This document shows, piece by piece, positions 1 to 9,061 of a stretch of DNA of 64,000 nucleotides. The DNA comes from Synechococcus sp. CC9902. GTDB taxonomy: Bacteria; Cyanobacteriota; Cyanobacteriia; PCC-6307; Cyanobiaceae. The stretch covers positions 1,612,001 to 1,676,000 of the forward strand of contig NC_007513.1 in NCBI RefSeq assembly GCF_000012505.1, read 5' to 3'. Made by a program: the position numbers and the translations under genes. How positions within the stretch are numbered: position 1 is the stretch's first letter; each line of letters starts with the position of its first letter. The notes under the pieces are model-generated. The model had not been told where the DNA came from and made no database searches. It saw nothing but the letters and a program-made list of their open reading frames with translations.

Positions 1-398
1 TCAAGATGAGCCCGAATCCCTCTGAGCTCCTCAAGAATGGCTCCCAGCATTTGTTGCGTGGCTGTTGAGGGTGAATTCAAAACCTCAACCGTGACCTCCT
101 TAATCCGAAGAACATCCTTGGCAAAACGAGCAACCTCGTTGGGATGAAAATAAAGAGGATCTTTTTGATCGCTCCGATACTCGGGATTGAGCTTGCGAGG
201 GTTAAAAGGAGGGTTGAGATTTCGGGGGTCTGTGTTGGTGTAGCGATACACCGAAGCCCGGGAACGATTCAAAGACTTCTGAACGTCATCGATGCCAACA
301 AGAGCATCAGATTGCGCGGAGACGATGGGGGTTTCCATCGAGATATCAACTGATTGTTGAACTTGTGAGGCCACACTTTCAACAGATCGAGGAAACAT
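1..398 (-). CDS. Conserved hypothetical protein with HTH-like segment, C-terminus cut by window edge
   Basis: The frame stays open from an ATG at 398 to the left edge, about 132 residues, with no stop seen. A segment near residues 35-60 (VGIDDVQKSLNRSRASVYRY) resembles a helix-turn-helix followed by a conserved NPPF-x-PRKLNPEYRSD stretch. A later part reads like a short coiled region (QQMLGAILEELRGIRAHL). I infer a small DNA-binding or resolvase-like cyanobacterial protein, but the family is not certain. An alternative ATG lies at 338; neither start has a clear ribosome binding site. It is divergent from proS. Confidence 0.6.
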   Translation of the reverse strand, partial: MFPRSVESVASQVQQSVDISMETPIVSAQSDALVGIDDVQKSLNRSRASVYRYTNTDPRNLNPPFNPRKLNPEYRSDQKDPLYFHPNEVARFAKDVLRIKEVTVEVLNSPSTATQQMLGAILEELRGIRAHL

Positions 399-544
399 TG
401 AGGTCCGCGCGCTATAGCTTGATGGCTCGGACGGTAGCAGTTGAGACTCAGGTCGTACAGGGGTATCCAAGAGAAACGGACACTTCCGGCAGCGGCACCA
501 GATCAAGCCGGTGATAGCTTCCAAAACTCTTTGAACTCTTTCCC

Positions 545-2326
545 ATGCGCGTCTCCCGCCTGTTGCTGGTGACGCTCCGGGATGTGCCAGCAGAAGCAGA
601 GATTGCCTCACACCAATTGCTCTTACGCGGGGGATACATCCGCAGGATTGGGTCAGGTATCTATGGATACCTTCCGTTGATGTGGAAGGTGATCCAACGG
701 ATTACTGCCATTGTTCGAGACGAACTCAACACCGCCGGGGCCCAAGAAACTCTCCTTCCTCAGCTACATCCCGCTGAACTGTGGCAACGCAGTGGCCGAT
801 GGCAGGGCTACACCGCCGGAGAGGGGATCATGTTTCACCTTGAAGACCGACAGGGGAGAGAACTGGGACTGGGGCCAACCCACGAAGAAGTCGTGACCAG
901 TCTCGCTGGGGAGCTGTTGCAGTCCTACAAACAGCTGCCGGTGAATCTGTACCAAGTCCAAACCAAATTTCGGGATGAAATTCGCCCCCGTTTTGGGCTC
1001 ATGCGTGGGCGTGAATTCATCATGAAAGATGCCTACTCGTTTCATGCCAACGAGGCCGATCTCCAGAACACTTATCTGGAGATGGATCAGGCCTATCGAC
1101 GCATTTTTGAACGCTGTGGCTTGGCAGCGGTTCCCGTTGATGCCGATAGCGGTGCCATCGGAGGCGCTGCGTCTCAAGAGTTCATGGTCACCGCCGATGC
1201 AGGCGAAGACCTGATCTTGTTGAGCGACGACGGCACCTATGCCGCCAACCAAGAAAAGGCCATCTCGACTCCTTCCAAGGCGATCCCCCTCGAAGGGGCC
1301 TCAATGGAGCTGATCAGCACTCCAGATGAGACCAGCATCGACGTGCTTTGCCGCTCCCATGGCTGGCATCAAAGCCAACTGATCAAAGTTTTACTGTTCA
1401 TCGCCCGCTTGGACGACGGCGTTGAACAGCCCCTCCTCATCAGCCTGCGAGGGGATCAAGACCTCAACGAGGTGAAACTGATCAATGCGGTGGGGCGCCT
1501 ATCAGGGCAAGAGGTCTTGGACTGCCGTCCAATCCAGACTGAAGACCTAAACAAACAGGGCATTGACACCATTCCCCTCGGCTTTATCGGACCGGATCTA
1601 GACGATGGCGTGCTGCGCTCAGCACGCAGTTGGACGAAACAATTTCTGCGTTGCACCGACAGCACAGCCGCAGCCATGGATCGCATGGTCTGTGGGGCAA
1701 ATCAACCCGATCAGCACCGCCTCTATGCCACGTGGGCCGATCTCGGTGGAGCACCCAAAAGCCTCGACCTGCGCAAGGCCAGAGCCGGTGAAGCCTGTGT
1801 TCACAATCCCGAGGCTCATCTCATCGAGAAGAGAGGCATCGAGGTGGGACACATTTTTCAACTGGGACGAAAGTATTCCGAAGCCATGGACAGCCGCTTC
1901 ACCAACGAAGCCGGCAAGACCGAACACTTTTGGATGGGCTGCTACGGCATTGGAATTTCACGGCTAGCCCAAGCAGCCGTTGAACAGCACCACGACGACG
2001 CTGGCATCTGCTGGCCCGCCGCGATTGCCCCCTATGAAGCGATTGTTGTGGTGGCCAACATGCAGGATCAAACGCAGGCCGAACTGGGCGAGTCTCTTTA
2101 CAAGCAATTGCTTGCTGCTGGGGTGGATGCTCTATTCGATGACCGCAAGGAACGGGCTGGCGTGAAGTTCAAAGATGCCGATCTCATCGGTATTCCCTGG
2201 CGCGTTGTTGTCGGTCGTGATGCAAGCGACGGGGTCGTTGAGCTGGTCGAGCGTGCCAACCGTGCGGTGCAGAAGTTGCCCCATGCAGATGCTCTGAAAG
2301 AGCTCCTCCGCACACTGCGCCCTTAA
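545..2326 (+). CDS. proS: Proline--tRNA ligase (ProRS)
   Basis: Class II aminoacyl-tRNA synthetase that charges tRNA-Pro with proline in the cytoplasm. The 593-residue length fits the bacterial type carrying an editing insertion. Motif 1 region includes RRIGSGIYGYLPL; motif 2 lies around FRDEIRPRFGLMRGREFIMKDAYSFH; motif 3 is WMGCYGIGISRL near residue 465. Residues about 230-390 form the YbaK-like insertion that clears mischarged Ala-tRNA-Pro. An anticodon-binding domain closes the protein. The ATG at 545 starts just before the conserved RVSRLLLVTLRDVPAEAE stretch. psb27 follows 24 bp later in the same direction. Confidence 0.97.
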   Translation: MRVSRLLLVTLRDVPAEAEIASHQLLLRGGYIRRIGSGIYGYLPLMWKVIQRITAIVRDELNTAGAQETLLPQLHPAELWQRSGRWQGYTAGEGIMFHLEDRQGRELGLGPTHEEVVTSLAGELLQSYKQLPVNLYQVQTKFRDEIRPRFGLMRGREFIMKDAYSFHANEADLQNTYLEMDQAYRRIFERCGLAAVPVDADSGAIGGAASQEFMVTADAGEDLILLSDDGTYAANQEKAISTPSKAIPLEGASMELISTPDETSIDVLCRSHGWHQSQLIKVLLFIARLDDGVEQPLLISLRGDQDLNEVKLINAVGRLSGQEVLDCRPIQTEDLNKQGIDTIPLGFIGPDLDDGVLRSARSWTKQFLRCTDSTAAAMDRMVCGANQPDQHRLYATWADLGGAPKSLDLRKARAGEACVHNPEAHLIEKRGIEVGHIFQLGRKYSEAMDSRFTNEAGKTEHFWMGCYGIGISRLAQAAVEQHHDDAGICWPAAIAPYEAIVVVANMQDQTQAELGESLYKQLLAAGVDALFDDRKERAGVKFKDADLIGIPWRVVVGRDASDGVVELVERANRAVQKLPHADALKELLRTLRP

Positions 2327-2350
2327 AGTTCGACAACTTTCAACAGTGTC

Positions 2351-2776
2351 ATGCTCTCAGCACTGGCTCGCCTGTTCAAACCCCTGTCGCGGGCAGCTGT
2401 CGCCCTGGGATTGGGTCTGTGTTTACTGCTAACCGCTTGCAGTGGCGACCCAGATGCTCGCCTGACAGGCAACTACGCCGATGACACGATCTCGGTGGCC
2501 CAGACGATTCTCGAGGTGATCGATATCCCCCAGGACGATCCCAGCCATGCACAAGCGGAGAGCGATGCACGCTCGTTGATTACCGACTACGTGTCGCGTT
2601 ATCGCCCCCAGCCGCGCGTGAACGGTCTGAGCTCCTTCACAACGATGCAAACGGCCCTTAACTCCCTCGCTGGCCATTACGCCAATTATGCGAATCGCCC
2701 CCTGCCAGAGGCTTTACACGATCGTCTGGCCAAGGAATTGAACAAGGCTCAAAAAGCAGTTGTTCGCGGAACCTGA
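2351..2776 (+). CDS. psb27: Photosystem II assembly lipoprotein Psb27
   Basis: Lumenal lipoprotein that binds CP43 during photosystem II assembly and repair. The 141-residue protein has an N-terminal signal peptide ending in a lipobox (LLLTAC, Cys about 30). It also has the family hallmarks LTGNYADDT, SRYRPQPRVNGLSSFTTMQTALNSL and GHYANY. The predicted fold is a four-helix bundle. It lies 24 bp after proS and upstream of purA in the same direction; co-transcription with proS is plausible but unproven. Confidence 0.95.
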   Translation: MLSALARLFKPLSRAAVALGLGLCLLLTACSGDPDARLTGNYADDTISVAQTILEVIDIPQDDPSHAQAESDARSLITDYVSRYRPQPRVNGLSSFTTMQTALNSLAGHYANYANRPLPEALHDRLAKELNKAQKAVVRGT

Positions 2777-2861
2777 TCCCACAAAAGACAACAACTTTTG
2801 ACGTAGGGACACTGGATCTGAAATACTCGCGGATTGTGCAGATCTGCGGCTTCGGGCCGCC

Positions 2862-4181
2862 GTGTCCTTGGCCAATGTTGTCGTCATCGGCGCTCAATGG
2901 GGTGACGAAGGAAAAGGAAAGATCACTGATCTCCTGAGCCGCTCCGCCGATGTGGTGGTGCGATATCAGGGAGGGGTGAACGCAGGGCACACGATCGTCG
3001 TCGACGGACGTGTGCTCAAACTTCATCTCATTCCCTCCGGAATCCTTTACCCAGACACCATCTGTCTGATCGGACCAGGAACGGTGGTGGATCCCAAGGT
3101 GATGCTTGGCGAGTTGGACATGCTGCTCGCTAACGACATCGATATTTCAGGGCTTCGACTGGCGTCGTCGGCCCACGTGACCATGCCGTACCACCGCCTG
3201 CTTGATCTGGCGATGGAAAAACAGCGCGGCGACCGCCGAATCGGCACCACGGGGCGAGGCATAGGCCCCACCTATGCCGACAAATCACAGCGCAGCGGGA
3301 TCCGTGTAATTGATCTGCTGGATGAGCAGCGACTCCGCAACCGACTGGAAGGCCCACTCACTGAAAAAAATGAGCTCTTAGAAAAGATCTACGGCATCGA
3401 ACCCCTCGATGGAGAAGCCGTCATCCAGGAATACCTGGGGTACGGCCAGCGGCTCTCCAAACACGTTGTGGATTGCACGCGCGCCATTCACAGCGCAGCA
3501 AAAGCTCGTAAAAATATTTTGTTTGAAGGTGCCCAGGGCACGTTGTTGGACCTCGACCACGGCACATACCCGTACGTCACCTCGTCCAATCCGGTTTCGG
3601 GCGGAGCTTGCATTGGAGCGGGCGTCGGCCCCACCCTGATCGACCGTGTCATTGGTGTCGCCAAGGCCTATACGACTCGGGTGGGCGAAGGACCTTTCCC
3701 GACTGAACTCAGCGGGAGCCTGAATGACCAGCTCACCGAGCGGGGGGGGGAATTCGGCACCACCACCGGTCGCCGGCGCCGCTGCGGTTGGTTCGATGGT
3801 GTCATCGGCCGTTATGCCGTTCAAGTGAACGGTCTCGACTGTCTTGCGATCACCAAGCTCGATGTGCTCGACGAAATGGATGAGATTCAGGTGTGCGTGG
3901 CCTATGAACTCGACGGTGAACGAATCGAGTACTTCCCAAGCAGCTCCGATGATTTCGCCCGCTGCAAACCCATTTTTGAAACAATGAAGGGTTGGCAATG
4001 CTCCACGGAAGAATGCCGAAAGCTTGAGGATCTGCCGAAAGCGGCGATGGACTACCTGCGCTTTCTCGCTGATCTCATGGAGGTCCCGATCGCCATCGTG
4101 TCCCTTGGGGCGAGCCGAGATCAAACGATTGTGGTGGAAGATCCAATCCATGGTCCAAAGCGAGCCCTCCTAAGCGCTTAA
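2862..4181 (+). CDS. purA: Adenylosuccinate synthetase
   Basis: Catalyses GTP-dependent ligation of IMP and aspartate to adenylosuccinate, the first committed step to AMP. The N-terminal GQxGDEGKGK-type phosphate loop ([11 protein letters not shown], residues 9-19) and NAGHTIV follow a GTG start at 2862. Other family signatures are [33 protein letters not shown] and [11 protein letters not shown]. The length of 439 residues is close to the usual 430. A PfkB-family sugar or nucleoside kinase follows 40 bp later, a context fitting purine metabolism. Confidence 0.97.
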   Translation: MSLANVVVIGAQWGDEGKGKITDLLSRSADVVVRYQGGVNAGHTIVVDGRVLKLHLIPSGILYPDTICLIGPGTVVDPKVMLGELDMLLANDIDISGLRLASSAHVTMPYHRLLDLAMEKQRGDRRIGTTGRGIGPTYADKSQRSGIRVIDLLDEQRLRNRLEGPLTEKNELLEKIYGIEPLDGEAVIQEYLGYGQRLSKHVVDCTRAIHSAAKARKNILFEGAQGTLLDLDHGTYPYVTSSNPVSGGACIGAGVGPTLIDRVIGVAKAYTTRVGEGPFPTELSGSLNDQLTERGGEFGTTTGRRRRCGWFDGVIGRYAVQVNGLDCLAITKLDVLDEMDEIQVCVAYELDGERIEYFPSSSDDFARCKPIFETMKGWQCSTEECRKLEDLPKAAMDYLRFLADLMEVPIAIVSLGASRDQTIVVEDPIHGPKRALLSA

Positions 4182-4221
4182 CGGCCGACCGCCATACTTC
4201 GGAGCGACAAGCGCTCTGGTC

Positions 4222-5235
4222 ATGGCCTCCGACGTCCGATTCCCCAAAACTTGCAGTCTTGATGTCGTCGGCATCGGCAATGCCATCGTTGATGTGCTTG
4301 TTCAAACCGACGACGCGTTCCTGACGCAGCACAGCCTGCAAAAAGGCGGCATGACGCTCATTGATGAACAACAGGCAGAAGCCCTGTACACCGCCAGTGG
4401 CCCTGGACTGGAGACCTCCGGTGGATCGGTCGCCAACACGATGGTGGGAATCGCCCAACTGGGAGGCCGAGCCGGCTTCATCGGACGCGTTAAAGACGAT
4501 CAACTGGGGGGAATTTTTAGCCACGACATTCGGGCCGTCGGCGCTCGCTTTGACACTCCAGCCGCCACCACTGGTGCCACAACGGCCCGTTGCCTCATCT
4601 ACGTCACCCCTGATGCAGAGCGGACGATGTGCACCTTCCTTGGAGCCTCAACCCAGCTCGAACCGAACGATCTCGATCTCTCGATGGTGAGCGACACCAA
4701 AGTCCTCTACCTCGAGGGTTATCTCTGGGATAGTCCCGCAGCGAAGCGCGCCTTTATCGCAGCAGCAGAGGCATGCCGTGCTGCGAATGGACAGGTGGCC
4801 TTGTCCCTCTCCGATGGCTTTTGCGTGGATCGTCACCGTGACAGCTTTCTCGACCTCGTAAATGGTCATGTCGATGTTCTGTTCGCGAACGAAGTTGAAA
4901 TCAAGTCGCTGTATCAAACCGACGACTTCGATGCAGCCCTCGAGAGCGTGCGCGGCAGTTGCAGCGTGATCGCGATCACCCGCGGCAGTCAGGGTTCTGT
5001 CGTCATGAGCGGCGACCAACGCTGGGACATTGGAATCGTGGGTCTCGGAGAGCTCATCGACACCACCGGTGCCGGAGACCTCTATGCCGGTGGCTTCCTG
5101 CACGGCTACACCCAAGGGGAGTCCCTGGAGCGCTGCGGCAAGCTCGGCGCTATTTGCGCGGGGCAGATCGTGACGCAATTGGGAGCTCGCCCTCAGGTTT
5201 CGCTCCAAGAGCTAGTTAGCACCCATCTGAGCTGA
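4222..5235 (+). CDS. PfkB-family carbohydrate/nucleoside kinase (adenosine kinase-like)
   Basis: Ribokinase-fold kinase of 337 residues. It has the N-terminal GIGNAIVDVLV strand, the substrate-binding GGSVANTMVGIAQLGG segment (about 75-90) and the C-terminal PfkB signature DTTGAGDLYAGGFLHG (about 280-295) with the catalytic Asp in GAGD. Closest in style to adenosine kinase-like members common in cyanobacteria; the exact substrate cannot be fixed from sequence. It follows purA, which suggests purine nucleoside salvage. Its last 20 bp overlap the convergent cutA. Confidence 0.88.
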   Translation: MASDVRFPKTCSLDVVGIGNAIVDVLVQTDDAFLTQHSLQKGGMTLIDEQQAEALYTASGPGLETSGGSVANTMVGIAQLGGRAGFIGRVKDDQLGGIFSHDIRAVGARFDTPAATTGATTARCLIYVTPDAERTMCTFLGASTQLEPNDLDLSMVSDTKVLYLEGYLWDSPAAKRAFIAAAEACRAANGQVALSLSDGFCVDRHRDSFLDLVNGHVDVLFANEVEIKSLYQTDDFDAALESVRGSCSVIAITRGSQGSVVMSGDQRWDIGIVGLGELIDTTGAGDLYAGGFLHGYTQGESLERCGKLGAICAGQIVTQLGARPQVSLQELVSTHLS

Positions 5236-5548
5236 GAAGCTCCATCGCCCAGCGTCCATAGGCCGGTGAAGCCGTCGCCGGCCAACACAACCACTCGGGG
5301 GTGTCGTAGCTGTGCAACTCCCCAAGCACTTGCTGAAGCCTCTCGAGGCAATCAGCCGTGGTTTTCATCAGAAGTTGCACCTCACCATCCATCTGGATCT
5401 CGCCCTCCCAGTGATAGAGAGCTTGGGTGGTTTGCAGGCTCACACAGGCCACAAGCCGACGTTCGAGAAGCGAACGGGCTAGTGCTTTAGCTCGCTGGGC
5501 ATCACCCTCCGTGGTGAGCACCAACATCAAAGAATTCGACTCAGCCAT
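5216..5548 (-). CDS. cutA: Divalent cation tolerance protein CutA1
   Basis: Small trimeric ferredoxin-like protein of 110 residues, historically linked to copper tolerance; its biochemical role is unsettled. Family features visible are VLTTEGDAQRAKALARSLLERRLVACV near the N-terminus, YHWEGEIQ in the middle and ELHSYDTPEWL near residue 80. The ATG at 5548 overlaps the stop of upstream cobK by 8 bp on the same strand, so the two are probably co-translated. The 3' end overlaps the convergent PfkB-family gene by 20 bp. Confidence 0.92.
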   Translation of the reverse strand: MAESNSLMLVLTTEGDAQRAKALARSLLERRLVACVSLQTTQALYHWEGEIQMDGEVQLLMKTTADCLERLQQVLGELHSYDTPEWLCWPATASPAYGRWAMELLSSDGC

Positions 5549-6335
5549 GGTCGACCCATTTCAGAAAGGCGGCTTCTCCAACAACAGTGTCCACACCTGA
5601 TGGTGGAGGTGGTCGCCTGAGCAGCAACAAGGTCAACCGCTGCTCTTCCGCAATCCGACGCCATAGACGTTCTGTCATGCCACCGGACTGACGGCAGACC
5701 ACTGCTGTAATTCCCCAGCGCCGGCACAACGCCCGCTCAACTTGACCAGGTGGTTCCCCCTGCGACGGTCGCACCACCGCCAGGTGATCAGGGGGCAATC
5801 CAGCAGCCAAAGCCGAACGCAAACCCAACCGCGTGGGCATGGCACGGGCAAACAGATCACCCCCTGCCAAGCGAGCAGAAGCCGCGATCTCAGCCAGATG
5901 ACGTCCACCAACGGCTAACAACAGTCGCTGCCCTGAGAGGGCCATCCTCGATAAATCTGCACCGGTTTGGAGCAGATGGGTCGCAGCATGGCCCTCCTCC
6001 CACGGGCGCTCAAACCGCAACAGCGGTTGCTGCGCGGCTAAGCACGCCTCAACCAAGTCTTGGCTGATCTTGGTTGCGAATGGGTGGGTGGCATCGACCA
6101 CCCAGTGAAGCGTTGCTTGACGCTTCAGTTCTTCCGCGATTCCCCGCACACCCCCGAGGGCACCAATGGCCATGCTCTCCACCGCCAACCCCCTGTAAGC
6201 CTCCGCTGCCGCAGGACTCACAACACTCACCCTCACCCGCCAATTGCGCTGAAGCAGAGCACTGGTTAGGCGTGGACCATCGCCGGTTCCGGCCAGCAAC
6301 CAGACACGAGGCTGGTCAAGAGGAGGGTCGTGCAT
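5541..6335 (-). CDS. cobK: Precorrin-6A reductase (CobK/CbiJ family)
   Basis: NAD(P)H-dependent reduction of the corrin macrocycle in cobalamin synthesis. About 264 residues from an ATG at 6335, chosen because the nucleotide-binding start VWLLAGTGDGPRL begins just after it; the longer open frame upstream runs into the ssb region and looks noncoding. Family motifs include WVVDATHPFA (about 85-94), LLRFERPW and the C-terminal VVCRQSGGMTERLWRR. It is divergent from ssb and upstream of cutA. A second B12 gene, cobM, sits far away at 58.1 kb. Confidence 0.88.
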   Translation of the reverse strand: MHDPPLDQPRVWLLAGTGDGPRLTSALLQRNWRVRVSVVSPAAAEAYRGLAVESMAIGALGGVRGIAEELKRQATLHWVVDATHPFATKISQDLVEACLAAQQPLLRFERPWEEGHAATHLLQTGADLSRMALSGQRLLLAVGGRHLAEIAASARLAGGDLFARAMPTRLGLRSALAAGLPPDHLAVVRPSQGEPPGQVERALCRRWGITAVVCRQSGGMTERLWRRIAEEQRLTLLLLRRPPPPSGVDTVVGEAAFLKWVDHG

Positions 6336-6364
6336 CAGGATGTGCGCCGAAGACAGAAGCAGCC

Positions 6365-6871
6365 ATGAACCATTGCGTGCTCGAGGTCGAGGTGATCGAC
6401 GCGCCGACGGTTCGATACACCCAAGACAATCAGACCCCCATTGCCGAGATGTCGGTGCGATTCGATCCTCTGCGCGATGGAGATCCTCCAAGCGAATTGA
6501 AGGTGGTGGGCTGGGGCAACCTGGCCCAGGAGTTGCAAAATCGCGTTCAAGTGGGCCAACGGCTTTTGATTGAAGGGCGTCTGCGCATGAACACCGTTCC
6601 GCGCGGCGATGGCATGAAGGAAAAACGTGCCGAGTTCACTCTGGCCCGCCTACATCCGGTCGGTGCGTCCCCCACCACTTCATCAACGGCCACGTCATCA
6701 ACAGTCAATTCATCAACCCAAGGATCGCCGACGCCCAGTGGTTCGGCCCGGCCTGAGCGTCCGACCCCCACCAAAGCTGCGCCCGCTGCCACTCCACAAC
6801 GGAGCGAACCTGAACCAACGAGCTGGAATGCGGCTCCGCTTGTGCCCGATACGGACGACATTCCCTTCTAA
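6365..6871 (+). CDS. ssb: Single-stranded DNA-binding protein
   Basis: OB-fold protein that coats single-stranded DNA during replication and repair. The ATG at 6365 precedes NHCVLEVEVIDAPTVRYT; the OB domain covers residues 1-100 (GDPPSELKVVGWGNLAQEL, RLLIEGRLRM). A low-complexity Ser/Thr/Pro linker follows, then the acidic tip TDDIPF that recruits partner proteins. Total 168 residues. It is divergent from cobK with only 29 bp between start codons, so the promoters must share or overlap that short gap. Confidence 0.93.
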   Translation: MNHCVLEVEVIDAPTVRYTQDNQTPIAEMSVRFDPLRDGDPPSELKVVGWGNLAQELQNRVQVGQRLLIEGRLRMNTVPRGDGMKEKRAEFTLARLHPVGASPTTSSTATSSTVNSSTQGSPTPSGSARPERPTPTKAAPAATPQRSEPEPTSWNAAPLVPDTDDIPF

Positions 6872-6877
6872 AGCCCT

Positions 6878-7126
6878 TCAGCGACTGGCGTCTTCATGAA
6901 GTTCCGTGGCTCGAATAATCATTTGTCCCAACTCCCGTTCCAGAGCGGCTAAATCAAGTCGTAGATCAGGCCAACGGCCACCATCAATTTGTTGCAGCAA
7001 CCAACTGCGATCCCCATCCAATTGTTGGAGGAGTTCCTGTATCTCAGATGACGGGGACTGGGACACGGATACGGAGTCTTTGATGAGGTCCCATCCTGGT
7101 CGCCAGCCAGTCACAATGGCGACCAC
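6878..7126 (-). CDS. Hypothetical small protein
   Basis: An 82-residue frame starting at a GTG, convergent with ssb (6 bp gap) and almost back-to-back with the DUF2854 gene (3 bp between starts). The protein is helical in character with heptad-like leucines (IQELLQQLDGDRSWLLQQI, LDLAALERELGQMIIRATEL). No family recognised. It fills an otherwise empty slot in a dense region, which supports it being real. A later GTG at 7114 is also possible. Confidence 0.6.
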   Translation of the reverse strand: MVAIVTGWRPGWDLIKDSVSVSQSPSSEIQELLQQLDGDRSWLLQQIDGGRWPDLRLDLAALERELGQMIIRATELHEDASR

Positions 7127-7129
7127 CCA

Positions 7130-7681
7130 GTGGCATCCATGAAGGATTACTTCTCCCCAGGCAGCTTGATTACGGTCGCCGGTGGTGCGCTCACAGTGGT
7201 TGGTGCCATCGCTTACACGACAGGCAGCGCCAATCTCAGCCTGCCGACGATTTTCTATGGAATTCCAATTTTGCTTGGGGGATTGGCGCTGAAATCTTCC
7301 GAATTACCCCCAGCCATGAGGATCACCCCGGTGGAAACCCTCCGGAGTCAGCGAGAGGCAGCCGATCCAGAACTTGGAAAATTAGTTAACGACGTCACAC
7401 GGTGGCGCTACGGGCAAAAAGCACATCTCGAATCATCCCTGGAGGCCCTCAAGCTGTGGGACGACGACAACCCCCCTCAACTTGAGGAGATTGAAGAACT
7501 CGACACCCAAGACGGGTACGGCCTTCGGATGCGCTTTCAGTTGGGAGCGGTTTCCCTTGAACGCTGGACTGAACGGGAGGCGCGATTGGGCCGTTTCTTC
7601 GCAAAAGGACTGCGGGCTGAAATCAAAGATCTCGGGGGTGACCAATTAGATCTCTTGCTATTGCCTGTTCAGGCCACCTAG
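7130..7681 (+). CDS. DUF2854-like membrane protein
   Basis: A 183-residue protein with two N-terminal transmembrane helices (about residues 12-30 and 38-55) followed by a soluble domain rich in charged residues. The segment IPILLGGLALKSSELPP and the region TRWRYGQKAHLESSLEALKLW match my memory of the DUF2854 family of cyanobacteria and plastids, whose function is unknown. Start GTG 7130; an ATG at 7139 (MKDYFSPGSL) is equally possible. argB begins 3 bp after its stop, suggesting one transcript. Confidence 0.8.
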   Translation: MASMKDYFSPGSLITVAGGALTVVGAIAYTTGSANLSLPTIFYGIPILLGGLALKSSELPPAMRITPVETLRSQREAADPELGKLVNDVTRWRYGQKAHLESSLEALKLWDDDNPPQLEEIEELDTQDGYGLRMRFQLGAVSLERWTEREARLGRFFAKGLRAEIKDLGGDQLDLLLLPVQAT

Positions 7682-7684
7682 TTG

Positions 7685-8590
7685 ATGAATGATCTAAGCC
7701 ATACCGCAAATGACGCCCTACGCGTTTCTGTGCTGAGTGAGGCCCTGCCCTACATCCAGCGCTTCGCAGGACGTCGGATTGTGATCAAGTACGGCGGTGC
7801 TGCCATGGCCCACGCCGAACTAAGGGCTGCTGTTTTTCGCGACATCGCTCTTCTCGCTTGTGTCGGCGTTCAACCAGTCGTGGTTCATGGTGGTGGACCG
7901 GAAATTAATCAATGGCTGAAACGGCTTCAAATCCCGGCAGAATTTCGAGACGGCTTACGCGTCACAGATGCCGACACCATGGATGTGGTGGAGATGGTGT
8001 TAGTGGGTCGCGTGAATAAGCAAATCGTGAATGGGTTGAACCAATTGGGCGCGCGGGCCGTAGGCCTCAGTGGGAGCGATGGTGGCTTGGTGGAAGCCCG
8101 TCCATGGGGTGACGGCAGCCATGGGCTGGTGGGAGATGTCGCCCGTATCAACCCAGATGTTCTGGAGCCATTGCTCAACAAGGGGTACGTACCCGTGATT
8201 TCAAGTGTTGCAGCAACGCCTAGCGATGGCCGAGCCCACAACATCAATGCCGACACGGTGGCGGGAGAACTAGCCGCATCACTCCAAGCAGAAAAATTGA
8301 TCCTGCTCACCGACACCCCTGGAATTCTTCGGGATCGGAATGATCCTGAATCGTTAATTCGCAAGCTCCGTTTGTCGGAAGCGCGTCAGCTCATCGAAGA
8401 CGAGGTGGTTGCAGGAGGGATGACACCAAAGACAGAGTGCTGCATTCGGGCCTTAGCCCAAGGGGTCGCTGCCGCCCACATCCTGGATGGACGTGTTCCC
8501 CATGCCCTGTTGCTGGAAGTGTTTACCGATGCGGGGATCGGAACCATGGTTGTGGGCCGCGAAAACCATTCCAGCGAGGCAGACAATTAG
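7685..8590 (+). CDS. argB: Acetylglutamate kinase
   Basis: Phosphorylates N-acetylglutamate, the controlled step of arginine synthesis; in cyanobacteria it is typically the target of PII. The amino-acid kinase fold shows VIKYGGAAM (phosphate loop), [15 protein letters not shown], and the C-terminal [15 protein letters not shown] and [13 protein letters not shown] stretches. The protein is 301 residues from ATG 7685; a TTG one codon upstream is less likely. An N-terminal helix ([13 protein letters not shown]) typical of arginine-sensitive hexameric enzymes is present. It lies 3 bp after the DUF2854 gene. Confidence 0.96.
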
Positions 8591-8614
8591 TCAGCCTTGA
8601 GCGAACAACAGCAG

Positions 8615-8788
8615 CTAAGCGTCAGCGTCACGGTTCTGCTTTTGCTCAACCTGCTCCGAACTGATCGTGTTGCCTTCACCGCTTCGAGCGCAGCCACCGG
8701 CCACGGCCATGTTGGAAAACGCGGCAAGCACCATCAGAGCAATCACAACGGTGCCGCCAAAAAAGGCGATGTTTGGATGACGCTTCAT
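8615..8788 (-). CDS. Small membrane protein, 57 residues
   Basis: An unbroken frame from ATG 8788 to TAG at 8615, convergent with argB. Short cytosolic start MKRHPN, then one hydrophobic helix from residue 7 to about 30 (FFGGTVVIALMVLAAFSNMA), then a polar tail with a Cys and many Gln, Glu and Asp (EQVEQKQNRDADA). It looks like a single-span protein or one with an uncleaved signal anchor. No family recognised. It fills the gap after argB and the hydrophobic profile makes chance unlikely. Confidence 0.6.
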   Translation of the reverse strand: MKRHPNIAFFGGTVVIALMVLAAFSNMAVAGGCARSGEGNTISSEQVEQKQNRDADA

Positions 8789-8815
8789 CGAGTTAAGCCA
8801 TTCACGATTGAAAAG

Positions 8816-9061
8816 CTATCGAGATCTGAGCTTCCACCGTGGGCATCCACTGGCCTCTGGGCCAAAGGTGGCAGCTTCCCGTGAGGTGGTCGATCGCGAT
8901 CTTTGACACAACCCAACTCCTCCATGCCAAACCAAGCGGTCCATAAACTGCTCTAAAAGCTGACTTAGAGGCGATGCTCGCCGACCGAGAAAGTCACGGG
9001 GGCTGCTACCTGCGGAACAAAGCGTGACGAGTGAACGACCGCCCCTCAATCTCCGTGCCAT
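8816..9061 (-). CDS. Possible small hypothetical protein
   Basis: An 81-residue frame in the gap between two genes. The middle (PLSQLLEQFMDRLVWHGGVGL) and tail (FGPEASGCPRWKLRSR) look protein-like. The best ATG, however, overlaps the divergent DUF3153 gene by 38 bp, so the true start may be internal. No family recognised. It may be noncoding. Confidence 0.35.
   Translation of the reverse strand: MARRLRGGRSLVTLCSAGSSPRDFLGRRASPLSQLLEQFMDRLVWHGGVGLCQRSRSTTSREAATFGPEASGCPRWKLRSR

Noticed and set aside
3378-4151. 257-codon minus-strand frame opposite purA
   Set aside because: It mirrors a well supported purA gene and its translation resembles no family.
6074-6364. Upstream extension of ssb
   Set aside because: It lies opposite cobK, and the OB domain starts with the ATG at 6365.
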